From: Acidobacteriota bacterium
GTDB lineage: Bacteria; Acidobacteriota; Terriglobia; Terriglobales; Acidobacteriaceae
Reading direction: 5' to 3'
Assembly: GCA_018268915.1 (NCBI GenBank)
Contig: JAFDVQ010000003.1
Location: 282,286 to 346,285 of the forward strand
Length of the DNA: 64,000 bases
The notes under the pieces are model-generated. The model was not told where the DNA came from and made no database searches. It saw only the letters and a program-made list of their open reading frames with translations. Shown piece by piece: positions 17,089-24,287 of the stretch (its first letter is position 1; the number at the start of each line of letters is the position of its first letter). A program made the translations under genes and the position numbers.

Positions 17089-18285
17089 ATGGCAGAAGCG
17101 GTAGTTGTCAGTGCGGTGCGGACGCCGGTGGGAAGAGCGCCAAAGGGAAGTCTATCGACGACGCGGCCGGATGATCTGGCGGCGCTGGCGATCAACGATG
17201 CGCTAAGTCGTGTGAGAGACCTGGACAGAGCCGAGGTCGAGGATGTGATTCTCGGGTGCGCGCAGCAGGAGGGCGAGTCCGGCTGGAACATGGCGAGGAT
17301 GGCGGCACTGCGGGCGCAGTTGTCGACCGATGTGCCTGGAATGACAGTGAACCGGCTGTGTGCGTCGGGGCTGGAGGCAATCGCGCAGGCAGATATGCGG
17401 ATCCGGACGGGGACGCAGAAGGTGGTGGTTGCCGGCGGTGCGGAGTCGATGAGCATGCTGCCGATGGGTGGACTGAAACCGCGTCCGAACCCATGGCTGG
17501 CGGAGAACTATCCGGCGGCGCTGCTGACGATGGGGCTAACGGCCGAGCGAGTTGCGAAGCACTACGGAATTTCGCGTGAAGATGCGGATGCGTTTGCGCT
17601 GGCGAGTCACAGGAAGGCGTTGTCGGCGCAGGCTGCGGGCAGGTTTTCAGAGGAACTTGCGGCGGTGACGGTGACGACAGCTTCTCCAGGTGCGAAGGCT
17701 GGAAAGCCTGTGACGACGGAGACGATTTTCGGGGCAGACGAGGGACCTCGAGCGGACACCACTGCCGACGCGCTGGCGAAGCTGAAGCCGGTCTTTCATG
17801 CGATGGGCACGGTGACGGCAGGGAATGCTTCGCAGACTTCCGATGGCGCTGCGGCAGCGGTGCTGATGGAGGCAGGGAGGGCGAAGGAGTTGGGGGCGGA
17901 GCCTATCGGAAGGCTGGTGGCTTATGCGGTTGCCGGATGTCTGCCGGAGGAGATGGGGATGGGGCCGGTCAATGCTGTGCCTAAGGCTCTGAAGAAGGCG
18001 GGGCTGAAGCTGGATGACATTGGACTCGTTGAGTTGAACGAGGCGTTTGCGGCGCAGGCGCTGGCGGTGATTCGTGAGCTGGGACTCGACCCGGAAAAGG
18101 TCAACGTTAATGGTGGGGCTGTAGCGCTGGGGCATCCGCTGGGGTGCACGGGTGCGAAGCTGACGGCAACGCTGCTGAGCGAGATGCGGAAGAGAAACGT
18201 GCGATACGGGCTGGTCACGATGTGCGTCGGCGGGGGGCAGGGGGCGGCGGGGGTGTTTGAGCTGCTGACTTCGCGTAGCAAGTAG
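17089..18285 (+). CDS. fadA: Acetyl-CoA C-acyltransferase (3-ketoacyl-CoA thiolase)
   Basis: 398 residues. AGGAG lies nine bases upstream of the ATG. Catalytic residues of the thiolase family are all present: Cys91 in NRLCASGLEAI, the His in GGAVALGHPLGCTGAK, and the proton-shuttling Cys in MCVGGGQGAAG. Length and the opening EAVVVSAVRTPVGR match degradative thiolases. It cleaves 3-ketoacyl-CoA to acetyl-CoA and a shortened acyl-CoA, completing the cycle begun by the FadN-like enzyme upstream. The last residues (SRSK) and the TAG stop are encoded by a GTAGC-heptamer repeat. Confidence 0.93.
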   Translation: MAEAVVVSAVRTPVGRAPKGSLSTTRPDDLAALAINDALSRVRDLDRAEVEDVILGCAQQEGESGWNMARMAALRAQLSTDVPGMTVNRLCASGLEAIAQADMRIRTGTQKVVVAGGAESMSMLPMGGLKPRPNPWLAENYPAALLTMGLTAERVAKHYGISREDADAFALASHRKALSAQAAGRFSEELAAVTVTTASPGAKAGKPVTTETIFGADEGPRADTTADALAKLKPVFHAMGTVTAGNASQTSDGAAAAVLMEAGRAKELGAEPIGRLVAYAVAGCLPEEMGMGPVNAVPKALKKAGLKLDDIGLVELNEAFAAQALAVIRELGLDPEKVNVNGGAVALGHPLGCTGAKLTATLLSEMRKRNVRYGLVTMCVGGGQGAAGVFELLTSRSK

Positions 18286-18318
18286 CCAGTAGCCCGAAGC
18301 TGGTAGCTTGTGTAGCCG
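18275..18318 (+). repeat. Heptamer tandem repeat (GTAGCCA type) at fadA stop
   Basis: Heptads GTAGCAA GTAGCCA GTAGCCC GAAGCTG GTAGCTT cover the last three codons, the stop and the 3' flank of fadA. Seven-base period as in the GTGATCA repeats, but a different unit. Confidence 0.7.
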
Positions 18319-18361
18319 ATGGCACGTAGCTGCACCGCTCTATGTCAAAGCGGTCGCAGAA

Positions 18362-18859
18362 TCATGACAAGAGCTTTCGAATTTGCTCGATGTGGTTGGC
18401 GTCGTGGCCAACCATGTGCGCCGCGAGTTCCCGGACGGTGATGCGACCGCGCTCGGCGTGGATTCCGAAGCAGTCCCACTGCTCGAGGCTGAGTGCGCGC
18501 AGGAATTGAAGGTTGGCTTCGCGGAGCAGGCGGTAAAGGGCGAGTGATTCCTGTGGATCGCGCGCGGCGTAGTTGCCGAGGTTCGCCCAGAGGTCCTGAT
18601 CGAAACCGGGGAGCGGGTTGCCGTTGTGCTCGACCATCTGGCGGTAGCGCCATGCGGTGGCGATCTCATCTTCAGCAAGGTGGGCGAGGATTTCGGCTAT
18701 GGACCACTTGCCGGGTGCCGGGTTGCGAGCGAGCCGATCGGCGGGGATGTTGGCGATGAGTTCGGCAAGGAGAGCTGGCGATTGCGTCTGGGCGATGAGG
18801 GGGTCTTTGCCTGCAGCTTGATCGCGAATGCGGGCGAGGTATTCGGGGGTGTCTGGCAT
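18362..18859 (-). CDS. DinB-family protein
   Basis: 165 residues. The four-helix DinB/YfiT-like metalloenzyme fold is indicated by the metal-binding histidines in SIAEILAHLAEDEIATAWR (helix 2) and HMVGHDANHIEQIRKLLS (helix 4, H-x-x-x-H-x-x-x-H). Related proteins include bacillithiol and mycothiol transferases, but many are uncharacterised. It is followed in transcription by nothing close and preceded by the squalene-cyclase-like gene only 10 bases away, so the two are probably co-transcribed. Confidence 0.85.
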   Translation of the reverse strand: MPDTPEYLARIRDQAAGKDPLIAQTQSPALLAELIANIPADRLARNPAPGKWSIAEILAHLAEDEIATAWRYRQMVEHNGNPLPGFDQDLWANLGNYAARDPQESLALYRLLREANLQFLRALSLEQWDCFGIHAERGRITVRELAAHMVGHDANHIEQIRKLLS

Positions 18860-18868
18860 GGGTCTAGA

Positions 18869-19948
18869 TTAACGACTTGTTCCATCGGTAGACCAGCGAA
18901 GGACGCGGAGTGCACGGAGGGTGTTCCAGCGGCTTGGCTGGCCCGTGGTCTCGCCGGTGGAGATGGTGACGGCTTCGTCGTAGGCGCGGTCGAGGAGCCA
19001 GCGGCCGTTCGCTTGGCGCTTGCTTTCGACTATCTGGATCGCATCGCGGAGGCGTGGGTCGGAAGGATCACGGCCGGCGGCGCGCAGGTAATCAAGAGCG
19101 CGGAGGATGTCGTAGTGATAGCGGGGCGGGAAAGCGAACTCGAGGAATTCGGGGCTCGCGGTCTCTCCGGTGGTGAGGCGGCGGAAGAGATGGCGGTCGA
19201 GCAGGTACTCCTCGGCGCGATGCCGGGCCATGGCGATCTTGCCTGACATGGGATGCGCGGGACCGATGGAGTGTTCGTACTCGAGCAGGCCTTCGAGGAC
19301 GCAGATGGTGGTGTTGAAGGAGGAACGCTGGCTCTTAGGCGCTTCGCAGTTCCAGCCACCGTCGGGGAGTTGCTCATTGAGCAGCCTGCGGGCAATGGTT
19401 TCGTTGGGGTGGCCGAAGTAGGCGCCGAAGGCGAGGACTCCGCCGTTAATGCAGGGCTCTTCTTCGCCCTGGAAGAAGGGATTGCCTCCGATCTCACAAC
19501 CGTGATTGCCTTCAGCGGGTGCGGGGCCAAAGTCGGGGGAGCGGAGGTCCCAGCAGCCGGGGTAGTCGTTCCAGCGAAGGTTGGTTTCGGCGCGAGCGAG
19601 CGCTGACACAACAGCTGGGTCGGCGGGGTCGATGCCCGTGGCGCGGAGCAGCTGGAGAGTGAAAAGGGTAGTGAGCCAGGTGGGAGCGTCGGGACGACGC
19701 CACGCGCCATCGGGCTCCTGGGAGGAGAGGATCTGAGCGCTTATTCCGTCTTGCGAGATGCGGGCGCGTTCGGCGGCGAGCTTGTCAGGGGCGGCGTCGG
19801 TTAGATCGCGAAGGGCTTGCCAGCGAATATCCGGATCAGCCGAGAGGAGCCAGGGGAGGGCGGCTTGAGTGTCCACCGATTCATGGTAGCGAAACGAAGC
19901 CCAGATCTCGTCGATTCGAGCTTGAGTTAGGGTATTCGGGTTTGGCAA
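18869..19948 (-). CDS. Alpha-toroid (prenyltransferase/squalene-cyclase-like) protein
   Basis: 359 residues from a TTG at 19948; no better start is seen and there is no clear ribosome binding site. The sequence consists of repeating helical pairs with QW-like motifs (ISAQILSSQEPDGAWRRPD, LLNEQLPDGGWNCEAP, IQIVESKRQANGRWLLD), the pattern of alpha/alpha-toroid proteins such as squalene cyclases and protein prenyltransferases. The squalene-cyclase catalytic D-x-D-D motif is absent, so an enzyme of that kind is unlikely. GNHGCEIGGNPFFQGEEEPC resembles other stand-alone members in soil bacteria. Cytosolic, function unknown. Confidence 0.65.
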   Translation of the reverse strand: MPNPNTLTQARIDEIWASFRYHESVDTQAALPWLLSADPDIRWQALRDLTDAAPDKLAAERARISQDGISAQILSSQEPDGAWRRPDAPTWLTTLFTLQLLRATGIDPADPAVVSALARAETNLRWNDYPGCWDLRSPDFGPAPAEGNHGCEIGGNPFFQGEEEPCINGGVLAFGAYFGHPNETIARRLLNEQLPDGGWNCEAPKSQRSSFNTTICVLEGLLEYEHSIGPAHPMSGKIAMARHRAEEYLLDRHLFRRLTTGETASPEFLEFAFPPRYHYDILRALDYLRAAGRDPSDPRLRDAIQIVESKRQANGRWLLDRAYDEAVTISTGETTGQPSRWNTLRALRVLRWSTDGTSR

Positions 19949-20075
19949 GTATCACGGGGACGGCAACCCACTCCGGTTTTTCCAGCATCTTAGCCTCTAA
20001 GGACTATCCTTACGGTGAAGTGCGCCCCGGCGCGGTGAGGAGTTCTGTCACTTCAAAACTCTGTATCTGGGTATC

Positions 20076-20498
20076 ATGGGCTCTTTAAATTCAGGCCGGA
20101 CCATAGCTTTTGTCGTCGACGACGAGGACGTGATTGCGTCCACGCTGGAGCTGATTCTTCTCAGCCGCGGCTTCGCGGTCAGGTCATTTGTCGACCCGAC
20201 GGATGCTGCAGAAGCAGCGCAGTCGGTGAAGCCTGATTTTCTGCTGACCGACGTGATGATGCCGAAGCTGAATGGCATTGAACTGGCGATCAAGGTGAAA
20301 GAGGTCAACCCTGATTGCTGCGTTCTGCTCTTCTCAGGCCAGGCAAGCACAAGTGACCTGCTCGTAAAGGCAAGCGAGCAGGGGCATTCCTTCGACATTC
20401 TGGCGAAACCTGTGCACCCGCTGGATCTGTTGAGCAAAATTTCGGAGCTGCTGGGTGAGTCGATGCCGCAGGCGAAGGCGGTTGGGGCGGCGGAATAG
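20076..20498 (+). CDS. Single-domain response regulator
   Basis: 140 residues, one receiver domain only. The acidic pocket is visible (FVVDDEDV), the phosphoacceptor is the Asp of LLTDVMMPKLNGIEL, and the conserved Lys sits in ILAKPVHPLDLL. No output domain follows, so it acts in a phosphorelay or by protein contact, as CheY-like proteins do. No kinase is adjacent. The ATG lies close to the left edge of its transcription unit without a strong ribosome binding site. Confidence 0.88.
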   Translation: MGSLNSGRTIAFVVDDEDVIASTLELILLSRGFAVRSFVDPTDAAEAAQSVKPDFLLTDVMMPKLNGIELAIKVKEVNPDCCVLLFSGQASTSDLLVKASEQGHSFDILAKPVHPLDLLSKISELLGESMPQAKAVGAAE

Positions 20499-20529
20499 CC
20501 CCATTTCTGAGCCACCCAAAAACGATTGG

Positions 20530-20566
20530 GTAATTGATTCGATTAGACTTATTCCTATCTAATACA
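20530..20566 (+). repeat. AT-rich TAATAGA element, copy 2 (diverged)
   Basis: TAATTGA (20531) followed by TTCGATTAGACTT, then TAATACA 28 bases after the first. It lies about 30 bases after the response-regulator stop. Confidence 0.55.
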
Positions 20567-20685
20567 TAGGGTTGAGGTTAGGTGGCGCACTTCCCTGCTG
20601 CCGACCGGGATGAGTTGGGGAGTTCTGCGCCCCGTGATTTCTACCCAGCGACGGCATATTTGAGAAAAACACTACTTTTTTGGTT

Positions 20686-20732
20686 TGTAATAGATTCGAT
20701 TGGACTTAGGGTTTCGTAATAGAAAATGAACA
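20686..20732 (+). repeat. AT-rich TAATAGA element, copy 3
   Basis: TAATAGA (20688) with TTCGATTGGACTT, then TAATAGA (20717) 29 bases on, and AAATGAAC. It shares about 40 bases with the minus-strand copy at 5355-5401. Confidence 0.7.
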
Positions 20733-20800
20733 AGTTAACTGCCGTGGGCCGCGTAGCCGTGTCTCGTTTGACTCTGGGCGTTTTCCCCTATTTTTTTGTT

Positions 20801-20845
20801 CGTAATAGAATCCATTGGACTTGCGCGCACTTAATAGATCGCAAA
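20801..20845 (+). repeat. AT-rich TAATAGA element, copy 4
   Basis: TAATAGA (20803) with ATCCATTGGACTT, then TAATAGA (20832) 29 bases on. The sequence after the second heptamer differs from the other copies. Confidence 0.65.
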
Positions 20846-21008
20846 GGAGTTCGGACTGCGGACCTTGAACCGGCCTGAATCTCCTGTTGAGTCGATTATG
20901 CGCTTTTCGGCGAATTGATTTGCAAAAGGGGACGACGACGACCTCGCCCATTCGGCGCTGCGTAAAAGGAGGGACCATCAAGCGGCTGCGCCTGTTCCCC
21001 GGTCCCAC

Positions 21009-21042
21009 CCCGGTCCCCAAATGCGAGGGACCGGGGGCACCC
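21009..21042 (+). repeat. REP-like palindrome, CCGGTCCC core with GCACCC tail
   Basis: CCCGGTCCC - CAAATGCGA - GGGACCGGGG followed by GCACCC. Different stem from the main REP family but the same GGGGCACCC right end. Confidence 0.6.
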
Positions 21043-21173
21043 GGGCAGATCCTTTACTTACCACCCCCACACTCACACCCCAACGACGAAGACCTGTCGT
21101 TGGGGACCCCGGTGATGAAGACGCTCGGGGACCCGTGCGCTCAGGATGACAGCCTTGTTGCTCGGGAGAGGTT
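21043..21173 (+). repeat. Dispersed hairpin repeat (CTCAGGATGACAG family), copy 1
   Basis: GGCAGATCCTT and CTTACCACCCCCA at the left end and CCCGTGCGCTCAGGATGACAG at the right end match the copy at 21808-21897. Between them lies a hairpin CCCCAACGAC / GTCGTTGGGG whose sequence differs from that of the second copy. Confidence 0.65.
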
Positions 21174-21432
21174 GATCAGAATGCTGGAGCAGCTGCGCTC
21201 GAATAGCAGGGGCACAAGGATGACGGCTGAACAATCATCTTGACCGAGTGTTGGCGCGGCGACTAAGGTGGGCGAATTCCTCTGACCTGAAAAGATGAGC
21301 GGAACTGATTCTCCGGAGTATTCCTTTCTGGATCCGGAAATCGTGACGGACTCTCTACGCCGAATCTCCTGTGTTTCCGCTGTTCGGTCGCCGGGTCATG
21401 AAGCAATTCACAACGAGACAAGGAGAACGGTG

Positions 21433-21705
21433 ATGAAGTTCATTGTGAAGTGGAAGATCCCCAAGGGCACTGTGGCCAATGCAGAACAACGATTCCTGAC
21501 TACGGGTGCGCCGGCCCCGGCTGGAGTGACGATGATCGGACGGTGGCACGGCATGAGCGGAGGCGGAGTGATGATTACGGAGACGAACGACGCAAAGGCG
21601 CTCTTCTCCTGGCTCAGCTATTGGAACGACCTGCTGGAGTTCGAGACCACGCCGTGTGTGGAGGATGCGGAGGCGGGCGAGGTATTTTCGACGTTGAAGC
21701 GCTGA
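21433..21705 (+). CDS. DUF3303 family protein
   Basis: 90 residues from the ATG at 21433, chosen for AGGAGA seven bases upstream and because the protein then begins MKFIVKWKIPKGTV, as in the family. The frame open to 21295 is only fortuitous. Small alpha+beta barrel proteins of this family are cytosolic and of unknown function. The conserved segment GRWHGMSGGGVMITETND and the end AEAGEVFSTLKR fit. A strong hairpin terminator follows. Confidence 0.75.
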   Translation: MKFIVKWKIPKGTVANAEQRFLTTGAPAPAGVTMIGRWHGMSGGGVMITETNDAKALFSWLSYWNDLLEFETTPCVEDAEAGEVFSTLKR

Positions 21706-21726
21706 AACGAAGGCCGGATAGGAGTG

Positions 21727-21757
21727 AAGAGACCGGAGCTGAGCTCCGGTCTTCTGT
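21727..21757 (+). terminator. Rho-independent terminator after DUF3303 gene
   Basis: AAGAGACCGGAGCT pairs with AGCTCCGGTCTT with almost no loop, then CTGTTG. A strong stem, weak T tract. Confidence 0.65.
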
Positions 21758-21807
21758 TGCGCGATGCATGGGGCTACCCTATCGGTTCTGTTTGCTTGAG
21801 CAAACAG

Positions 21808-21897
21808 AAAGAAGCAGATCCTTCGCTTACCACCCCCAAGCTGGAGAAACGCTTGGGGCCCCGTGCGCTCAGGATGACAGCCTCGTTGCATGCCAGA
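21808..21897 (+). repeat. Dispersed hairpin repeat (CTCAGGATGACAG family), copy 2
   Basis: Same flanks as the copy at 21043, with hairpin CCCCAAGC / GCTTGGGG. Its right end (GACAGCCTCGTTGC) abuts the RAYT remnant exactly where the transposase homology stops. Confidence 0.7.
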
Positions 21898-22144
21898 ACT
21901 GTTCGCGGTTTCCCTTCAATCGCCGGGGCGAGGTTTGTTTTACGGCTTTCAGGAACTGCGCCACTAATGTGGATGGCGGCTCGTTGATGAGCAGATGGAC
22001 GTGCTCAGGCATGAGCGGCATAAACCCTGGCTTGATGACGCGCCCGTGCCTGCTCAAGGATCGATTCAAAGATATGTTTCGGCCTGGACGCCTGGAGGAA
22101 CGGGAACCGATGTGAGCCACCCGCCTTTCAAAGACCTGGGCCAC
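21890..22144 (-). pseudogene. REP-associated tyrosine transposase (RAYT) remnant
   Basis: The minus strand encodes LMPEHVHLLINEPPSTLVAQ and then ALK/SR-like sequence up to QFWHA, which is the middle of a RAYT (HUH motif HVH and the region leading to the catalytic tyrosine). The N-terminal third is out of frame: about 22070-22140 reads FERRVAHIGSRSSRRPG instead of the expected helical segment. Everything after the FW of the FWQRRYYDFNV motif, including the catalytic tyrosines, is missing. The break coincides with the end of the dispersed hairpin repeat, so the gene was truncated by a repeat insertion or recombination. A complete RAYT lies 1.5 kb away. Confidence 0.75.
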
Positions 22145-22152
22145 CGACCAAT

Positions 22153-23307
22153 TTATTCCGTAGAGTCCTTCGGCGGTTCGATCTCGCCGTCGCTGTTGTT
22201 CTTCGATTCTCGCTCTCGCAATATCTTTTCTACCTGGTCGATTCTCTGTCGCACAGCATCATTGGCGAGTCGTCCCCGCAGTTTGGTCGTCACCGACTGA
22301 ATCCTCTGGAATCGAGTTCCCAAGTGTCGGAAGAAGATGGAGTAGCCGATAGCGCTAACGAGCACCGCTTGTAACCCGCCCATGAGCCTGATGGAAAAGT
22401 TCTTCGGCAGCTCCGTCCAAGCAAACGGGATGTAGAGTGAATCGAGAAATGCAGTGCCAAATGGAAAGGGATGGCCAAGGATTCTCCCGACACCGAAATA
22501 ACAGCAGGCGAATAGATAGCTCATATAGAGATAGAACGGGATTGAAATCATCAGCGAGAGCACAAATGACCACCTGGCAATAATGCCCCAGTTGTCATGA
22601 ATGAAGGCGATGATGGCTTGATACATTTTGACGACGTTCAACTGTCCCCGAATGTCCGCTTCGTTGTCAACGCCATTCCAGTTCACAATTTTGTCAACGT
22701 GTGTTAACAAAGCAAGCTGCATCCTCGCTTCGAAAACGTCTCCGCCAGTCCCCTCTGAGAACAGCCCCCACAAAGTCCTGAAAGCTCTCAGAGCACCAAC
22801 GAGGACGATCAGAACAACGAGGCCAAGGACCGGCCGGTTGTAGACGGTGAAGACGAAGATCGACCATAGGACAGTAAACCTGAAGAACCGTGATGCCAAA
22901 GTCGGGGTCTTCTCGGCCTTTTTGGATTCAACTGGCGGCGCGGTGGTCGCATTCGGTTTCGAAGAGGCATTCAGTATCAGCTGAGGTGCGTTGAATTTCG
23001 TTGTGGCTTTGAGCCTTCCGAACGCGAATTTGGATGACAGCCAAAGAATCTTGCCCGCGTAGATGAACGGGAGAGAGTACACATAGCAAAGGTCGAAAAG
23101 AACCGACCACCAGCCCCGATCGCTGAAGAACGAATAGTTAAGGATGAAGATTGTGAGCGCCGCATTGACGAGATAACGAGGTTGCGCAAATTGAGGTAGA
23201 TGCGGAAGTGGAAACAGATTTGTTACGTAAAAAGCATGAAGCCATATGGAGATGCCCAAACTCTCTCGAATCGCTCTTCTCACGAACAGGCGCGAGGTCT
23301 TGTTCAT
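22153..23307 (-). CDS. Multi-pass membrane protein of unknown function
   Basis: 384 residues, not recognised. There are about six membrane segments (for example YLVNAALTIFILNYSFF, FRFTVLWSIFVFTVYNR, VLGLVVLIVLVGALRAF, WSFVLSLMISIPFYLYM, LMGGLQAVLVSAIGYSI), with a soluble loop at about 110-140 rich in Lys, Pro and Ala. A charged C-terminal tail (RIDQVEKILRERESKNNSD) may form a coiled coil. Base composition is clearly more A+T-rich than in neighbouring genes, and it lies between a RAYT remnant and an intact RAYT, so it may be acquired. ATG start at 23307; the ribosome binding site is GTCTGGAGGACTGG-like (GGAGGA about seven bases upstream). Confidence 0.65.
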   Translation of the reverse strand: MNKTSRLFVRRAIRESLGISIWLHAFYVTNLFPLPHLPQFAQPRYLVNAALTIFILNYSFFSDRGWWSVLFDLCYVYSLPFIYAGKILWLSSKFAFGRLKATTKFNAPQLILNASSKPNATTAPPVESKKAEKTPTLASRFFRFTVLWSIFVFTVYNRPVLGLVVLIVLVGALRAFRTLWGLFSEGTGGDVFEARMQLALLTHVDKIVNWNGVDNEADIRGQLNVVKMYQAIIAFIHDNWGIIARWSFVLSLMISIPFYLYMSYLFACCYFGVGRILGHPFPFGTAFLDSLYIPFAWTELPKNFSIRLMGGLQAVLVSAIGYSIFFRHLGTRFQRIQSVTTKLRGRLANDAVRQRIDQVEKILRERESKNNSDGEIEPPKDSTE

Positions 23308-23410
23308 CCAGTCCTCCAGACGTACGTAACGCCTTTTACTGAGGCACTAAAGGCCATGCTGTAACGGAATCCTTATCAAGGATAGCTGAATGGGAAGTTG
23401 TTCGTTTCGC

Positions 23411-23434
23411 GTCGGTGGTTGGGGTCACATCTCT
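23411..23434 (+). repeat. 24-bp direct repeat, left of RAYT
   Basis: Starts GTCGGTGGTTGGGG and ends CACATCTCT; an identical 24-base copy lies at 24083-24106. The two bracket the RAYT gene and its left pair of REP palindromes. Confidence 0.8.
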
Positions 23435-23466
23435 CCCACGTCTCAAAAGCGAGACGTGGGGCACCC
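23435..23466 (+). repeat. REP palindrome (CCCACG type), left of RAYT
   Basis: CCCACGTCTC - AAAAGC - GAGACGTGGG followed by GCACCC. Confidence 0.88.
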
Positions 23467-23510
23467 ACCATGGAGCTAGTGGAGGATCAATTCTCATCTA
23501 CACAGCCGTC

Positions 23511-23542
23511 GGGTGCCCCAGGTCTCGATTCTGAGACCTGGG
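23511..23542 (-). repeat. REP palindrome (CCCAGG type), inverted, adjacent to RAYT stop
   Basis: GGGTGC then CCCAGGTCTC - GATTCT - GAGACCTGGG read in the opposite direction to the copy at 23435. The two form an inverted pair 44 bases apart. The only inverted intact copy in this window. Confidence 0.88.
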
Positions 23543-23544
23543 AT

Positions 23545-24051
23545 TTAGATGAATGCCGGCGACTCGTTCCCTCGTTTCGCGGCTGTCCAGAAGGATTCGA
23601 TCTGGACTGCTCCTTCTACGCCGGTTGCGTAGTGGCGGAAGCTTGACCATGGCCAGTCTTCGGGCTGGGCGACGAGGCCTCGTGCAACCGGATTGCGATG
23701 CATGTAGCGGAGCTTCTCCGTGGTCTTCTCCGGATTCCAGACATTGAAGTCGTAATAGCGTGTCTGCCAGAATGGGCGCATTTTTGTTCTGCGCACAACG
23801 GAAAGCTTGAGGGCCTGAATGGCTCGATCGAGTGTGTTGATCCTCGGCTCGTTCACGAGCAGGTGTACGTGTTCCGGCATGACGACGTAGCCGATGACGA
23901 CGAATTGATAACGCTGACGGATTCGTTCGAGAGCCGATTCGAAGAGATGTCGGGTTGCGGCGGTTCGAAGATTAGGCTGGCGGTGGTAGCAGCTAAAGGT
24001 GATGAAGTGGAAGTTTCCGTTCTGCTGGAAACGGTGGAGTCCCCTGGTCAT
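23545..24051 (-). CDS. REP-associated tyrosine transposase (RAYT)
   Basis: 168 residues, intact. Y1/HUH transposase of the Transposase_17 family. HFITFSCYHRQP is the N-terminal strand, YVVMPEHVHLLVNEPR holds the HUH motif (H61, H63), and FWQTRYYDFNVW holds the catalytic tyrosine (Y99 or Y100). RYMHRNPVARGLV and DWPWSSFRHY are conserved C-terminal elements. Enzymes of this kind cut single-stranded REP hairpins and are thought to spread them. REP palindromes of the matching type lie immediately on both sides (23435, 23511, 24144, 24221), and a 24-bp direct repeat brackets the gene. It is a single-copy domesticated gene rather than a complete insertion sequence. Confidence 0.93.
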   Translation of the reverse strand: MTRGLHRFQQNGNFHFITFSCYHRQPNLRTAATRHLFESALERIRQRYQFVVIGYVVMPEHVHLLVNEPRINTLDRAIQALKLSVVRRTKMRPFWQTRYYDFNVWNPEKTTEKLRYMHRNPVARGLVAQPEDWPWSSFRHYATGVEGAVQIESFWTAAKRGNESPAFI

Positions 24052-24082
24052 TTTGTTCAGTGTGGAGTTTGGAAGTGAGGAG

Positions 24083-24106
24083 GTCGGTGGTTGGGGTCAC
24101 ATCTCT
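24083..24106 (+). repeat. 24-bp direct repeat, right of RAYT
   Basis: Identical to 23411-23434. Here it is followed by 37 unrelated bases before the next REP palindrome, whereas on the left the palindrome follows immediately. Confidence 0.8.
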
Positions 24107-24143
24107 GAGGAAACCCTAGTGAATTTCGAGGTCGAACATCTCT

Positions 24144-24175
24144 CCCAGGTCTCAAAAGCGAGACCTGGGGCACCC
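24144..24175 (+). repeat. REP palindrome (CCCAGG type), right of RAYT, first
   Basis: CCCAGGTCTC - AAAAGC - GAGACCTGGG followed by GCACCC. The preceding bases CATCTCT also precede the copy at 23435. Confidence 0.88.
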
Positions 24176-24220
24176 ACGGTGATGGTGATCCGGCGGGCGT
24201 TTGACGAGTGGAATTTTCAT

Positions 24221-24252
24221 CCCAGGTCTCAGAATCGAGACCTGGGGCACCC
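24221..24252 (+). repeat. REP palindrome (CCCAGG type), right of RAYT, second
   Basis: CCCAGGTCTC - AGAATC - GAGACCTGGG followed by GCACCC, 35 bases upstream of the radical SAM start codon. Confidence 0.88.
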
Positions 24253-24287
24253 GCTTCTTTGGAAAATGAGTGTGGTTCAATAGAGGG

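Larger units (their letters stand above)
20499..21432. other. Long intergenic region (934 bases) packed with repeats
   Basis: No gene found. It holds three AT-rich TAATAGA elements (20530-20840), a GC-rich palindrome with a GCACCC tail (21009-21042), and a dispersed hairpin repeat ending in CTCAGGATGACAG (21043-21173). The last part precedes the DUF3303 gene. Confidence 0.65.

Noticed and set aside
23411..24106. The RAYT region as a classical insertion sequence with target duplication
   Set aside because: Terminal inverted repeats are absent, and the 24-bp direct repeats are longer than usual target duplications; RAYTs are generally single-copy and not self-mobile.
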